A DNA stretch of 64,000 bases from Tetranychus cinnabarinus (lineage: Eukaryota > Arthropoda > Arachnida > Trombidiformes > Tetranychidae): the NCBI GenBank assembly GCA_022266195.1, contig WHVY01000002.1, positions 13,407,001 through 13,471,000 on the forward strand, read 5' to 3'. The notes below the pieces were generated by a model, which was not told the DNA's origin, did no database searches, and was given only the letters and a program-made list of their open reading frames with translations. Below, in pieces: positions 25,141 through 37,240 of the stretch. How positions within the stretch are numbered: the first letter of the stretch is position 1; each line of letters starts with the position of its first letter. The position numbers were made by a program, and so were the translations under genes.

Positions 25141-28100
25141 TCATCTCAATTGATTGACGATTTCACAGACACAACATGATGGCACGAAAAAATTTTCACT
25201 TGAAGTACTCGACCCATCAGGATCCAGGGAAAGAAGCTTTTTCTTGATAAATTTTTGTTTACATCTGCTTTTAAAGCCAAATGGAAGTGAAATTGATGAT
25301 GAACACGGTGAATTAGCTTGTCTACAATAAGAGAGGAAACCAAATTAGTACATTGATTAAACAATTAGAGACGAAGGAAAACAATTTACAATAATATCAA
25401 CCATTAAACCAAATTTCAATCTTCGCTAACTTAACTAATGTTTAGATGGGTTTATCAAGTTTACATTTTCCTGTTAATCAAATTGAAAAGCAAAACAATT
25501 AGCAACAAATTTGGTATCAACAATCAACAATGAGTCAATCTAATGACTGCAATTTGGCGAAGAAACAAACAATTTTCAATTTGATTTGAAATTTGATTGA
25601 ATAACTTTAAGCAAGGTTTTGGAGGTTGACAGAAAGTTCACAATTTACAAATTGTTGATCAATTAAACAGCTAAATTCTCTAGTCATGATCAGGATAAAT
25701 TGTGAATGAAAAGGTTGTATGATCAAGGAATATGATAAAGGAAAGAGTTAACAAGATGTTGTCAAGTAGTAATGAATAAAGGTAAGAAAATGAATAATTG
25801 TTCTACTTGCTCATTTATTATTGTCATTATCATTTTAACAATTTTTGTTTGTTGTAACGGTGATTAGAATTATTATCATTATTAAGATTTTTCATCTTCA
25901 TCTTCTTCTTGTTATTATAATCATTATTACTTGACCCACAAATGAAAAGGGAAAAGCTGGTTTGACTTGCAATAACCAAGGAGCAATACAGGTAAAAATG
26001 AAATTCATATTAAAATATTCGCAATCAATTGACATTGTAAGTAATGACAAATTATAAGAAGAGCAAAATTAGCTAATCATCATTTAAACCATTAATAATC
26101 TATTAAAGGGATTGATTTTTTAACAATTTACATCTTTAATAATAGCAACGGTTAACTTTACAGTTCAAACATTTAACAGTAAAGTCAATCTTTCAACAAT
26201 TATTAATAGTAATTGGCATTACATTCAATCAGTCCCATTATGGTTACAATTAATCAATCAATCAAACTGGAACCAGAAATTACACAAAAACCTAAATGTC
26301 CATTAAAGATGGGCAAAGTTGAAAAGGTTCAAAATTTGGGTTTGAGTTTAAATTTAAATGAACCAGAATAGATGACGATTGAATAATGAACCTGAAAATC
26401 ATGATAAAGTTGACAATCTCAAGGTTAGTTGAATGTGCTATCAAATTGAAAGTTTATGAAAGTTTCTCATGCTGAGATCCCTTTTTACCATGTTTATCAT
26501 CAACTGGAAATTCCCTTTTCAATAGACTAGACTTAATTAAGACATAACCAGTGAAAAGGCGATGATAAAACAAACCAATATTCAACAAAGTTCCGGTTTG
26601 CCTACAAGTTTGCAGCCTTTTTCTGGTTAACATGTTTCATTTTAATGTTATGCAATAATCATTATTCATTCATGAATATTTTTTTCATAACAAATGATTG
26701 ACCTGAGCTTCCTGAAGAAATGTGTAGGATTAAGAAATTGAATGAATGAATTGATTGAAAAGAGTGAGACTCTTCATTCATTGTAAAGCTTTTATTTATC
26801 ACTTTGTTTCCAATTTTGCTTTAAACTAGATAATTGTTCACCCTTTTCATGAACAATTTGAATGGTAGTATTGAGTTAACTTGTCCATCTAATTAGTATT
26901 GTATTGTTTTGCCATTGATAAGGTAAACAATTGAAGGTTAATGTTAGATGAAACAATTTTCTGGTTTAAATGTTTAAACATATTAGATGGTCAAATGTGA
27001 TTATTGAATTTATCATAATTTAATGGTTAAATGGCCTAAGATTAAGATTGATGTTCATCTATTAATTATCCAACTGATCCATTGAGAATTGGATTCACAA
27101 CTGTTTTGATCGTGTAAACTGATTGACATTTGAAATTGATCATCAATCCATTCACTGGTTAAGAATTATTAAACTGATACGATTTTTGGTTATTAATCAA
27201 AATAAACTAAAAGATACATCAGAGTGATGGACTTGAGGGAAACATTTCATATGAAACAAAAGTAAATTGATTTTTAATTGATTTTCTTGGTGTGATTGTT
27301 GATTGTTGACAAACAATGGAAACCATTTCTGGTTGATGAAAAGGTTGTCAATAAGACTATCAATCAATTGTAATCAACACTCTCGGTTTGCTATTGAATT
27401 TAATGACATAAGTCAATCTAAAATAGTATAAGACTATTATTGAATATTACCTTTTACATAAGCATTAATTAGCTCTAACAAAGCCAAAAATTTGAGACTG
27501 TTTATTTGAACCTATTTTTGGGTTCATAATACACTTTTAAAAATGGTTATGGTTAAAATTAGGAGCTCATTTGGACTCAATCACTAATTGGATTCAAATT
27601 GTTGGCTAATTTATTCTGTGTAATTTAAAACTTAACGCAAACTTGTGAAGTATCAAGATAAACAGAACCCAAGTACAACATGAAATGCGAAATTGATTCA
27701 CTTTGGTTTCAAATTTATGGTTAACTAAAAATATGATTGTTCAAACTGTAACTGACAATCAACTGTGAACACAATACTTACTGACAAACATCAACTTTGA
27801 TGACTTGTTTAAGATTTGAATCTTTTTCAGCTAAATTGACAACATATTTCCATTCAGATTTATCATTAAGAGCTGCTCTGGGTGAAAGAAACATTGTCCT
27901 TGTCCGACAAACTTCTTCACCTTCCAGTGAATTAACGATATTATTAGATTGACGCTTTACTCTTTTTAATGACTGTTGCCGAGCCACAGATCGTCTTCGT
28001 CTTCGATGACGCTGTGCGTAAATTGAGGTAACATTGGCCAATCGAACAATTGGTTTCCATGGATTAACAGCAAATCTTTTGTGATGAGCAAACCGATCTA

Positions 28101-31100
28101 ATGATGATGAAGATGGCAGTGGTGACAATAAGGGTGACGGTGATACTCCCAACGGTGGTGAAGAGGACGATGATGGGGATTGTGGTACAGGTGGTGGTGG
28201 TGGTATCGAGTCAAGACCAAAGTTATCCCAACCAGATGACTGGTGATCATTGTAACTGTCAGCTAGTTGATGCTGATTCTCATCTTGGGGTTGATAGGTT
28301 TGATGGGAGTGCAGCGAAAAGCCTTGGTGGTGAGTTTCCTGGTACGGATGATGAGGTAAATAATCATATTGAAGTGAGGTTTGGTAGACGATGTAGCTTT
28401 TGACATGAGGCTTTTCCCTTGACACAGGAACGGGAACGGGAACAGTTAAATTAGGTTCCAAATCACCTTTACTTTCATCGACAAACAAACTGGTGAAATT
28501 GAATCCATTTGCTCGAGCCGACTTAATTACATCGTAAATGTGATCGCTAGAATAGAAATGAAAAAGAAAAATTCAAATTAATAAAACAATCAACAACAAA
28601 TATAAAACTCGCCCGTTTAAAGAAATATTTTTAGCCTTAATGTTTTTTATTGTAAGCAAAGCTTGGTTAGAGTTGAAATTGTGTTAACGGGTAATTAGAC
28701 AGATGGTTGTGTTTTTATTAAATTTGTTAGTAAATTGTTGAAATCATCTGATCTGGTAAACAATGAAACCTTGATTAAAACTAAATTATATGCAACGAAA
28801 ATGGAATAATTTGCTTTTTTAAAAGGCTATTAAGCTTAAGGTTAAATAGACTTTACTGGCAAGTTCATTGATTTTTATCATTTTTATCTTATCCAGCAAT
28901 GGCGATTAAATGATTCCTATGAACTATTAATTAATGTAACAATTTTGGTCAATGGTAATGACGTTAATTACAATAATAATAATTGTTAATACCAGTGAAA
29001 AGTAACCAACAAGGAAGGTCACCAAATGCCTCTGGAAAAACAACAGCCAACTATCCTGGTTAATCCCTATGTAAGAACCTAAGGTAACCTTGATGATTAA
29101 CCAGATAATTCAGGTTTCCATTTTCATTAAATAACCATCTAATGGGTAACCTGATTTATTGAACTGACCTTGTCTAATTTACGTTGAATAAGATTAATTT
29201 AGATAACAACAGGTTTACCTATTTTTACCACAAAATGAAAGGAAAAGTCAAACAGATTTAAAACCAACTTCCGACTGATTCAAAAGGTAAAATACATTAA
29301 CATATAAACCTACAAGGTCAGCTGTTCGGAATTTTTAGACGAAATGATTTAGGAAAATATTCAATTCTGTTAATTGTGTATTTAAACCAAAGAGATCAGC
29401 AAGTGATTAGATTAGAAGTGAGAAATATCTGGGAAATCAGTAAATGTACAAAAGCTGATCAACCACAAATGTCAAGGTTAGTTGGCAAAAGAAACGCTGT
29501 TAACTTAAAGGTAATCAAATTTTTTACCCAATTTTTCAGGATAATTTCAATTCCAAGATGTAACTAGAGGATAATTTGAAATTACAATATTTCTGGTTTC
29601 AGTAACTGACCTCACAAAAAATTGATATTACAAAACCTTCAAATGGTTACAACAGTCAACCCAAAATCTAGAAATTGAAAATTCCTTTAACGTTACTATC
29701 GAGTTTACATACAGGAATTGCAATGATCAATTGATGGAAATCCATTTCTATTGATTTTATTTTTATTTTGAAGATTTTGAAACAATCATGGGAAAATCAT
29801 CTTATCCAATGAGGATAATTTTTGTATTTCAAAAGATATGTTTAGGATTAGAAGAAAAATGGAGATTGAACTTCAAACAATCAGTAAATTATGTTTATTG
29901 ACAAAAGTCGCCTACTTTTTTGTTTAACCATCAAAATGAAAATATTGATAATTTGTGTTGCTTTATATTCATTGTTGGCTCATTGTTGGCACCTCAAATC
30001 AGCAAATGTAGTGAAGATATTTTCAAATAGCATTAATACAAGAGCGAAAGATCTAAAAATTGCGACTCGCACGTTCAATTAATAGTTACAATCAAGCTTC
30101 CAAGGTTAAGATCCCACGCAAATCAGGCTGGTTAATATAAATTACACGCAAAAAAATACTCGTAAAATTACATTCACACAACAAGTATCATCAACTAAAT
30201 ACACTAATAGTTAAAAAAAGGTTCAGAAGGAAGTAAAGCTTATACTTTTAAAGCTTAAATTGTTAACAAATGTCTGTTAGTTTGTAGTTAATTTAACAAA
30301 ACCAACCCTATTAACTGTTATTGTTTCATAAATTGTTAACAAATATTTTATTGAAAAACATGATGGAAACCAACAAAATCCAGCAATTAAGCTGTTAATG
30401 AAATTATCTTCAAGATAATCATTCGTTTTCTCAATGGTCATGATGAGGTTAATTTGAACAACTGCTTTAATTTAGACTTACAATTAAATAATCCATTAAA
30501 TATTCAATGGAAATCTAAAGCCAAACAATTGATCTCTTCAAGTATTTGCCTATTATTCAGCGATATCAATGAGTTGGAATTATTTTTCAGAGTTTAGTTC
30601 ATTTGATTCTTGCTTAAATGGTTATTTTAAAATTTCAGACCAAAATCACTGAAAAATGATTTTTCTCAAATTCCACTTTCACTTAATTTTGATCAATCAA
30701 TATCAATATTTACCTCTTTCTTTATAAAGTTAATGGCTACATAATTACTATAATATTATATTTAAATATGCTTTTGAATACCAACCTTGATTCTGACTGA
30801 TACATTAAAAATGACCAATTTTATACGTTAGCTTTTGAAAAATATTTACGATAAAATATTCATTGATTAGTTTCTCCTCATTCAATCAATCATTGATCAT
30901 ACCAATAATGGGTATGAATAAAATTCAGATCGGACATTAACATATTGTAGACTTTTAAGGTATTAAGTTTCATTATTGAGATTGCAAATCTGGAATCAAT
31001 TTAAGGTTAACTAGAACAGTTAACATTAGCAATTAATTAGGGAAAATCAAATGTGTTATTGCCACAAAATTGGCTTCAATTTTACAGTTTGTTGAATATC

Positions 31101-32863
31101 TATTCACTAGTTTAGGCCTGATTTAGGCCTAACATATTGTATGAAATGTTAACCCTTAACTTGGTTTTTGTTTATTATTTTGTATTTACATCCATCTTAA
31201 TTAGTCCATCCTCAGCACTTTACTATCAAAAATGTAAGTAATTTTAAAAATTATTAATAATTTAATCTGATTGTGTCAAGAAGCTCAAATAATGAGTCAA
31301 AAAGTATCCTTGAGTCATAATCAATGTACAGACTTAATACAGTTTCAGTACAATCATTGAAATATCTACTGATCAATGATTTTTAAATGGTTTCTTTTGA
31401 TTTTTATATTTTCATTGATTCAGATTACGTTTCGGAAAAATGTACTTCGGTGGAGAAACCAGAACCGATACAATTAACTGACGCTGCTGGTGGATCAGCT
31501 GTATATTTTGAGTTGCCAAACAAAGATGGACCTCTGATTAAACTAACACAAACATGTGTGATCGTAGTCCAATCATCACCTGGTCATGGACTTGTCCTTC
31601 ATCCAATCACACTAGATTTGACTAAATTTTCTGGAAGCATTACGATCTATCAATTGCATTTATCTCATGCAGATTCTCATACTATTTTTGATTTAAATAA
31701 TTCCTTTAACTCCAGTGATGATCATCTTGTCGAATCAGTGCCTTTGAATGTTTTACCCGGAGATGATCAAACTATTGTGCTATTCTCATTTCAACCCAAT
31801 TCTAATCAAACAAATTGGAACCAATTGTCTTTTGAATTTCTGGTAACTTCTTTCATATGTAAGTATTCGGTTTGCGTTTAAAATAATTCACTATTCTAAT
31901 GATGATTTTTACTTTCATCATTTAGATGCTATTGATGTTTGATTTGACAACAGCAAATATTGATTTGATTGGACAGCGATCAAGATAATAATCAATTAAC
32001 TGTCATTTTAAACATTTTAAAGTCTGATGTATTCAGGTTTGATCAAAAATAAGTGTAAACATTTCATTCCTTTACTTTTCATTTTGATCGGAGCATCAAT
32101 CAATTTTGATAAAATATTCAATCTTTTTACTCAATTAATTGTGAGTAACAATAATTGAGTCCAAAATCAACGGAAGTTAATAGTATTTTCAAGCAAGTTT
32201 CAGATCATTTAAGAAATAATATCAACGTTGAGTTTAGTGGTCATTAATGGTCAAAATGAAATCTATTTGGTCATTAGTAGCATCATTTAATCTAACAAAA
32301 TCACCTTTTGACTGAAACAAACAATTTGAAAGTGAAAACAAAATCACTACAATCTGTTTAGGTTACATTAAATTAAACTAGTAACTATACGTTAGATGTC
32401 AAGATCAACTGGTTTCTCCCTTTATTGAATCTCAACCATGAATGGGTTAAAATTATCACTGAGTTAAAGGACACATTTCAAACAATTAAATAATCTTGTT
32501 GACAAGTTGGTTAGTAGTGAAGGAGAATGGATAATCAAGATGATTCAGTAGGATTTTGAGTAAAAAATACACTCACATGGGATAATTGGGAACATCTTTA
32601 CACAATGTACCACCTGAATCAGGACATTCTGGATGATCTGGAATAAATCGTTTCTCTTTTTGAGGTGGAACCATGGGAACTTTATAATCAGCATAATAGT
32701 AACTGCTTTGAGATAAACTACTTCTCCAGAGACCAGGTTGAATGGACGATTGAACACCATTTGATTGATAATAACCAAATGAAAATGAACTGCAGGCAAT
32801 CAAGATGATGGTGGTAACAGTAAGGAAACAATGTAGACACCTGTTAGACGATGGATAACGCAT
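25141..32863 (-). CDS. Spatzle-like cystine-knot cytokine precursor
   Basis: Three exons join in frame: 32577-32863, 27782-28546 and 25141-25321, encoding 410 residues. The chosen start is the ATG at 32863, since the frame further upstream contains a stop. Residues 1-30 are a signal peptide. A Spatzle-type N-terminal motif follows (GTLCKDVPNYP, then IDHIYDVI and LFVDES). The central prodomain is rich in His, Pro and Ser, with a polyproline run. A furin-type site KRVKR at about 290-294, preceded by an RHRRRRR cluster, releases a mature domain of about 116 residues. That domain has seven cysteines in Spatzle spacing (EEVC, VDVC, SPC, SRC, SCCVC), matching six for the knot and one for the dimer. 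Spatzle proteins are secreted ligands of Toll receptors in immunity, patterning and neurotrophic signalling. Which family member this is cannot be told. Both introns are long (about 4.0 and 2.5 kb). Confidence 0.92.
25322..27781. other. Second intron of the Spatzle-like gene
   Basis: This span is AT-rich, with no recognisable coding sequence on either strand. Confidence 0.7.
28547..31145. other. First intron of the Spatzle-like gene, left part
   Basis: Apart from one short signal-peptide-like ORF at 29936-30082 nothing coding is recognised. The nested + gene begins at 31146. A short direct repeat, TTTAGGCCTGATTTAGGCCT, lies just upstream of it near 31110-31130. Confidence 0.6.
29936..30082 (+). 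CDS. Possible small secreted peptide or first exon
   Basis: An ATG at 29936 opens 48 codons starting MKILIICVALYSLLAHCW, which reads as a clean signal peptide (basic start, hydrophobic core, Ala/Cys near the cleavage zone). The rest is Asn-, Lys- and Arg-rich and ends in a stop at 30082. It has no family I recognise. It could be a small secreted peptide, a first exon with an unseen partner, or a chance ORF in AT-rich intron. It lies inside the Spatzle-like gene's intron, on the opposite strand. Confidence 0.25.
   Translation: MKILIICVALYSLLAHCWHLKSANVVKIFSNSINTRAKDLKIATRTFN
31146..31942 (+). CDS. Nested gene: small secreted protein, possibly CUB-like
   Basis: Exons 31146-31233, 31424-31858 and 31926-31942 have GTAAGT donors, AG acceptors and matching phases, and encode 179 residues. 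Residues 1-24 are a signal peptide (hydrophobic stretch VFVYYFVFTSILI, then SPSSA). The mature part has a beta-rich look, two main cysteines (EKC and QTC) and segments such as CVIVVQSSPGHGLVLHP and SIPIYQ-like beta strands. These recall CUB or CUB-like extracellular domains, but not decisively. There is no transmembrane segment after the signal. The gene lies wholly within the first intron of the Spatzle-like gene, on the opposite strand. The last coding exon is only 17 nt, which makes the 3' end the least certain part. Function is unknown. Confidence 0.7.
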
Positions 32864-35800
32864 ATCTAGATTAGACCCTTGTAACAAGGTGAGTCTGATT
32901 GAGGATTAATTGAGATGGAAAACCAGGATTAAAATGAATATGAATATTAATTGTAAGAATCGTTGAAGTACACAATACTATCTCTTCAGGATGAGAGGAT
33001 AATCACGCGTTAAATAATTATAATAACAGGTAGATAGATGAATGATTAAAGATGAAGATGTAATGATGATGATGATGATGGAAGTGATGATGGTGATGAA
33101 GTTTTAGTGAAGTCTCGGGATAACCAAAAACTCGAATCGTAAAAAGCTACCAACACCTAAACACTTAACCAGTCCGAACATTTTTCTCATTTCTTCTTTT
33201 CTTTCTTCTCACTTCTTTTCAGTCTGTCTGTAAATTTGTTTCTTATTATTACTCTCTTTCCTCCTCCTCTTTTTTTTCTCTTCCTCAGTTACTCACTCAC
33301 TTTTATTCTTTTCATCATCAGCAACTTTTAATTTCTTACGGACTCTCACTTTCCGCAAACAGTCCTCCCCAATCCTGCTTTTTCAATCTCCAACATTTTG
33401 TCTACCTTTGCTACTTCACAGTGAAAGGCAATGGTCCTTGCTCACATCTGAATTCATTTGATTTTTCTCCATATGATTAAGATGATCTTTTGTTGTATTG
33501 GCTCATCAGGATCTCCATCAAACTCGTTCAACAAGCTTTTGTTCGATGGTTAAATAAATTAAACTTGTCCATCAGATAAATGGGATGAATTTTAAAATTT
33601 TCATGCTCATTCGACCGTCCATTCAATCTCTTGAGATTTCTTGTACAATAATTTCAATATTTTCTTTACATGAATAGGTAAGAGCCAACGTAACTTGAAT
33701 CCAAGCTTAAATTAGCAATTGCTGGTCCATCTTCATAAAAAACCAATAAGTAGATTCCCGGCAAGATTATCAAGTTTCAGTAAAGTAAATTGATGAATCG
33801 GATTCTTTATTCACAGCTTAACGTGAAGCTTGGCTTGTTGCTACTTGTCCAATTTCAACAGAATATTTTATTGAATCCGGTTCAGTCTCATTTGTCAATA
33901 CAATTTGAATCCAGCCTAACAAAAGAAAAAAAGAGAAACGTATTAGCGACCAAAATACAAAAGATTGATACATATTTTCAGGGAAACTCACATTAATGAA
34001 TAGGTGGAGAAGTCGTTGAAGTAGCTCGGTTACATAACCATTTTGTAATTCACAGGCTTTGTTTCAATTGCATTAATGATATTAACAATAGTAGTTATAA
34101 TGAGCAAGTATTCATCCTCAGGTAACAATTTATATATCTGCATAGTCATTAGCCAAGGCTAAGAATACTTGAAGAAACAAAAAAAGTATCCATATCATTA
34201 TTGTGATAACTGTTGTCGATGTTTTTTGGTTGTTGTTATTATTGTTGATTCTCTTGCGCCTGTTGATAATTTGTTGGACTGGCCATGAATGCAGTAATAA
34301 CTGTAGAGCTTAATCATAACGTTTTCAGGTTAATTCTTTTCACTTTTTTTCGCTTTCAATATATATCTTTCGTTTCTGTTAATTAAACAAAACCACTTTT
34401 TGTATTAGTCCAAGGTCAGTCTGTCATTATTATAATATTCATTATGACCATCTCAAGTAAGTGAACCTTTCCTCTCTATGCAAAACTGTATGGAAAAAGA
34501 AGAAGAGAAACAAAAAGATACATTGGGTTACAAAAGAAATGATAAAAAAAGTGAATTAAACAAGTTTGTTGATTATTATGATAACCTCAAATAGTCAATG
34601 ATCTTTCAGTCTGAAGCTTGACCAGTTTCGTTTCATCACGTTGAATGGTTGGACACATACATATGTATTCACCGAGCAATCTTTTTGAAAAGGATTCCAT
34701 AACTGTGAGATTCATGTTGAATTGTTAACCTGAGAAGTGAAAAAAAGATCAATTAGAAGATAAGTTGAAAATATGCAATTATGAAACATTACTGAAATGA
34801 AGAGAAAGTCAGACACCAGGCTGTAAAATGGTGAAGCTGTAAAATTTCATATTTCAAAAGCAAAACCAGATTTCGTCTTTACGAGCTATCATCATCTTAC
34901 AATTGTTAGATTCATTAATCCGATTGTCTGTTAACATGAAACTTTACCATCAATTAGAAAACATTACAAATATTTGTTATTTTGTTTCTAATATTTAACA
35001 CGAAACGACTAAGGAATTGCTGGCCTAAATGGAATTGTGTACAAAAATTTTCTTGTCCAAGTGAGAGTAAACAAAAGAAACAAAGGGTAAGAGTGCAGAT
35101 TAAGATATTACACTTCTTTGTTTATGGAATCTCTTGTGATCTCTCATCTCTGATTTAGTGGTCATACAGAATAGATTGCAAAGAAACTTAAATTCCTTGG
35201 ATACACTCAACATGATGCCTTAATTGCTCATTAATGAACGATATATAGACGTATCGATACTCGTCATAATTGATGGGAAAAATAGTCTTTTCCAGATGGA
35301 AATGTTTACAAAATGAATTGGTGATTGATTTACCTTGGATATTTGGGTATAAAGGTTGAATACAATTAAACTTGTTCACAAATAAAATCAAAATCAATCG
35401 ATGATTTCTGATTGATTTATAAAATCATGTGAATTGAACAGGCGTTGTCTCTAAAACCTATAAAGCCTTGAAATATTCACCAAATTGCTAAAGGAAGAAT
35501 TGGTAAATCAAAATCAAATCACAAAATGTAATGAAACTATTAGTGTATTAATTATTAGTGTATTAAATCTCAATTCTTTGTTCAATCAAAAGAGAAAGTA
35601 AAAAAAAAGATTAAACCAATCGACTCTAATAAGCATGAATATTACCTTAAATCTATTTAAACATTCTTACTTTTTGTTTGTGTATCAATCAACTTTTATT
35701 ATAAAAAATGTAATATCTCGAAAAGTTTCAATAATTTCAATGACTTACCTTGATAATGATGATCATTGAAGCACAAAACACGAGGTTTAATAAAAGTGTA

Positions 35801-36398
35801 AATAAAGGGGAAAAATAAGAATTGACCATTCGAGAAACACTGTTATTCCCATTGGATCAAAGGCTATTAAGATTCACATGACTTGAATAAAATGGAGTTA
35901 AGAAGAGTAAGCGACAAAAAAAAGAAAGTTGAAAAGACAAAACAAAACAAATATAAAAATGGCTCAGCAAAGTCTAAACATAAAATAAACAATTAATTTT
36001 AATCTTGTTGAAGATCTAACAACCTTAAGTAACTGAAATTATGTTTAGCCGAGGATCAGTTGGTAAAAAGAACTATTAGCTGTAAATAACTGACTTTGCT
36101 CAACTCTTTGTTTAATCTGATGCCGCTTCAGTTTACAATTTTAGGGCAAGGATTGTTTTAAATTTTAATATAGCGAGCTATTTAACCGAAAAGGAAAATT
36201 GTCTCTGTCTTTCAGAGCTCTTTCTGTCTGAGTTTTCTTCTCTTCTCATTCAATTCCCTAGATATTAGAAAATATTTTGGTTCCTGGAAGAATTCATTTG
36301 TTGCTTTTTTTCTCTTAATGTTTGGTTTCATCTTCTTTCTCCTCATTGATATTTTACATTTGTGATTGTGTGCTTTGTTTTTATTTAATTTCACCATA
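32864..36398. other. Upstream region of the Spatzle-like gene, no gene seen
   Basis: This holds the presumed promoter of the Spatzle-like gene (on -). A CT-rich tract at about 33180-33310 would read as GA-rich on the transcribed strand, as in many arthropod promoters. The remaining 3 kb up to the gene at 36399 is AT-rich. The longest frames (33790-33996 on +, 35188-35397 on -) match nothing I know. Confidence 0.5.
33061..33101. repeat. Imperfect (ATG)n microsatellite
   Basis: Repeats of GAT/GATG with a few interruptions lie upstream of the Spatzle-like gene. Similar GATGATGAAG simple sequence occurs elsewhere in the window's introns. Confidence 0.8.
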
Positions 36399-37068
36399 AT
36401 GACCAGTCCACATGGATCGAACTCTGCTTTTTTACCCCAGTCATCTTTACCTTTACCTTCGCATCAATATATGGACTGTTCAAAGGCTAAAATGTTTAAA
36501 TGTGAGGTAAGTAAAATAAATTAGTAATCAATTTATTTAAAGATAATCAGTTTATGCTAATCCAACCTGATTCTATCTCTGGTAAACCTAGTTTGCTTTT
36601 TTTTGATATCTTGAAATAAACCTTTTAAATCTTTTTTTTTGTTTCTAGGGTGACTCTGAATTGGACTCAGTTGCAACAAATGCAGTCAATATGAATCATG
36701 GTTCAAAAAGAAAGCAAAGTTTAAAGTTATCTCAAGCTAAATCTTACCGAAACGACGATGCTAAAAAATTAGCTGACCAACGTTGGAGACAAAGCATTAA
36801 TGAATGTTATGATATTTTAAGAGTCTATACCGATAAAGATATTGTTTTTCGGGATGGAGCCATATTGAAAGGTAAAGAATCCAAAAGTAGAAATGACCTT
36901 CTTTCAAAATCTATAGATTTGATTGAAGATCTGGAAAGTTTATTCTCTGAGCTGTGTTCTCGGCAACCGGATTCATTAAATAAAAAGGAATCTTTGACTT
37001 GTTCAAGAGAAAAGTTTATCAAAGACAAAACACAGATTAAACCAAAGAATCTCTCCCGACAACAGTAG
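36399..37068 (+). CDS. Small nuclear-type protein, possibly a divergent bHLH
   Basis: Two exons, 36399-36506 and 36649-37068 (donor GAG|GTAAGT, acceptor TTTCTAG), join in phase 0 for 175 residues. The start is the first ATG of the exon. The N-terminus is Ser/Pro-rich. The middle reads KRKQSLKL, then DDAKKLADQRWRQSINECYD, then ILR, a polar loop, and LLSKSIDLIEDLESLF. That arrangement of a basic stretch, a helix with INECYDILR, a loop and a second amphipathic helix is what a degenerate basic helix-loop-helix factor would look like. The basic residues for DNA contact are not well conserved, so it may instead be a dimer partner or an unrelated alpha-helical protein. The tail is Lys-rich. It converges with TFB1M, with 172 bases between stops. 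Confidence 0.7.
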
Positions 37069-37240
37069 TGCTGCACATTATTTACTGTATTATAATTTAA
37101 ATTACATTGCATTAAGTTTTTTGATACATATTGTACTAATTTTCTAAATATTTACATTTAATTTTATAATTTCATTTTGTTTTTACATTATAATTGACAT
37201 TACGTTGACTTGATTTTGATGTAAAATAATTAAACATAAA

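Noticed and set aside
30900..31140. Promoter of the nested + gene
   Set aside because: No TATA or initiator at a sensible distance could be identified, only a short direct repeat.
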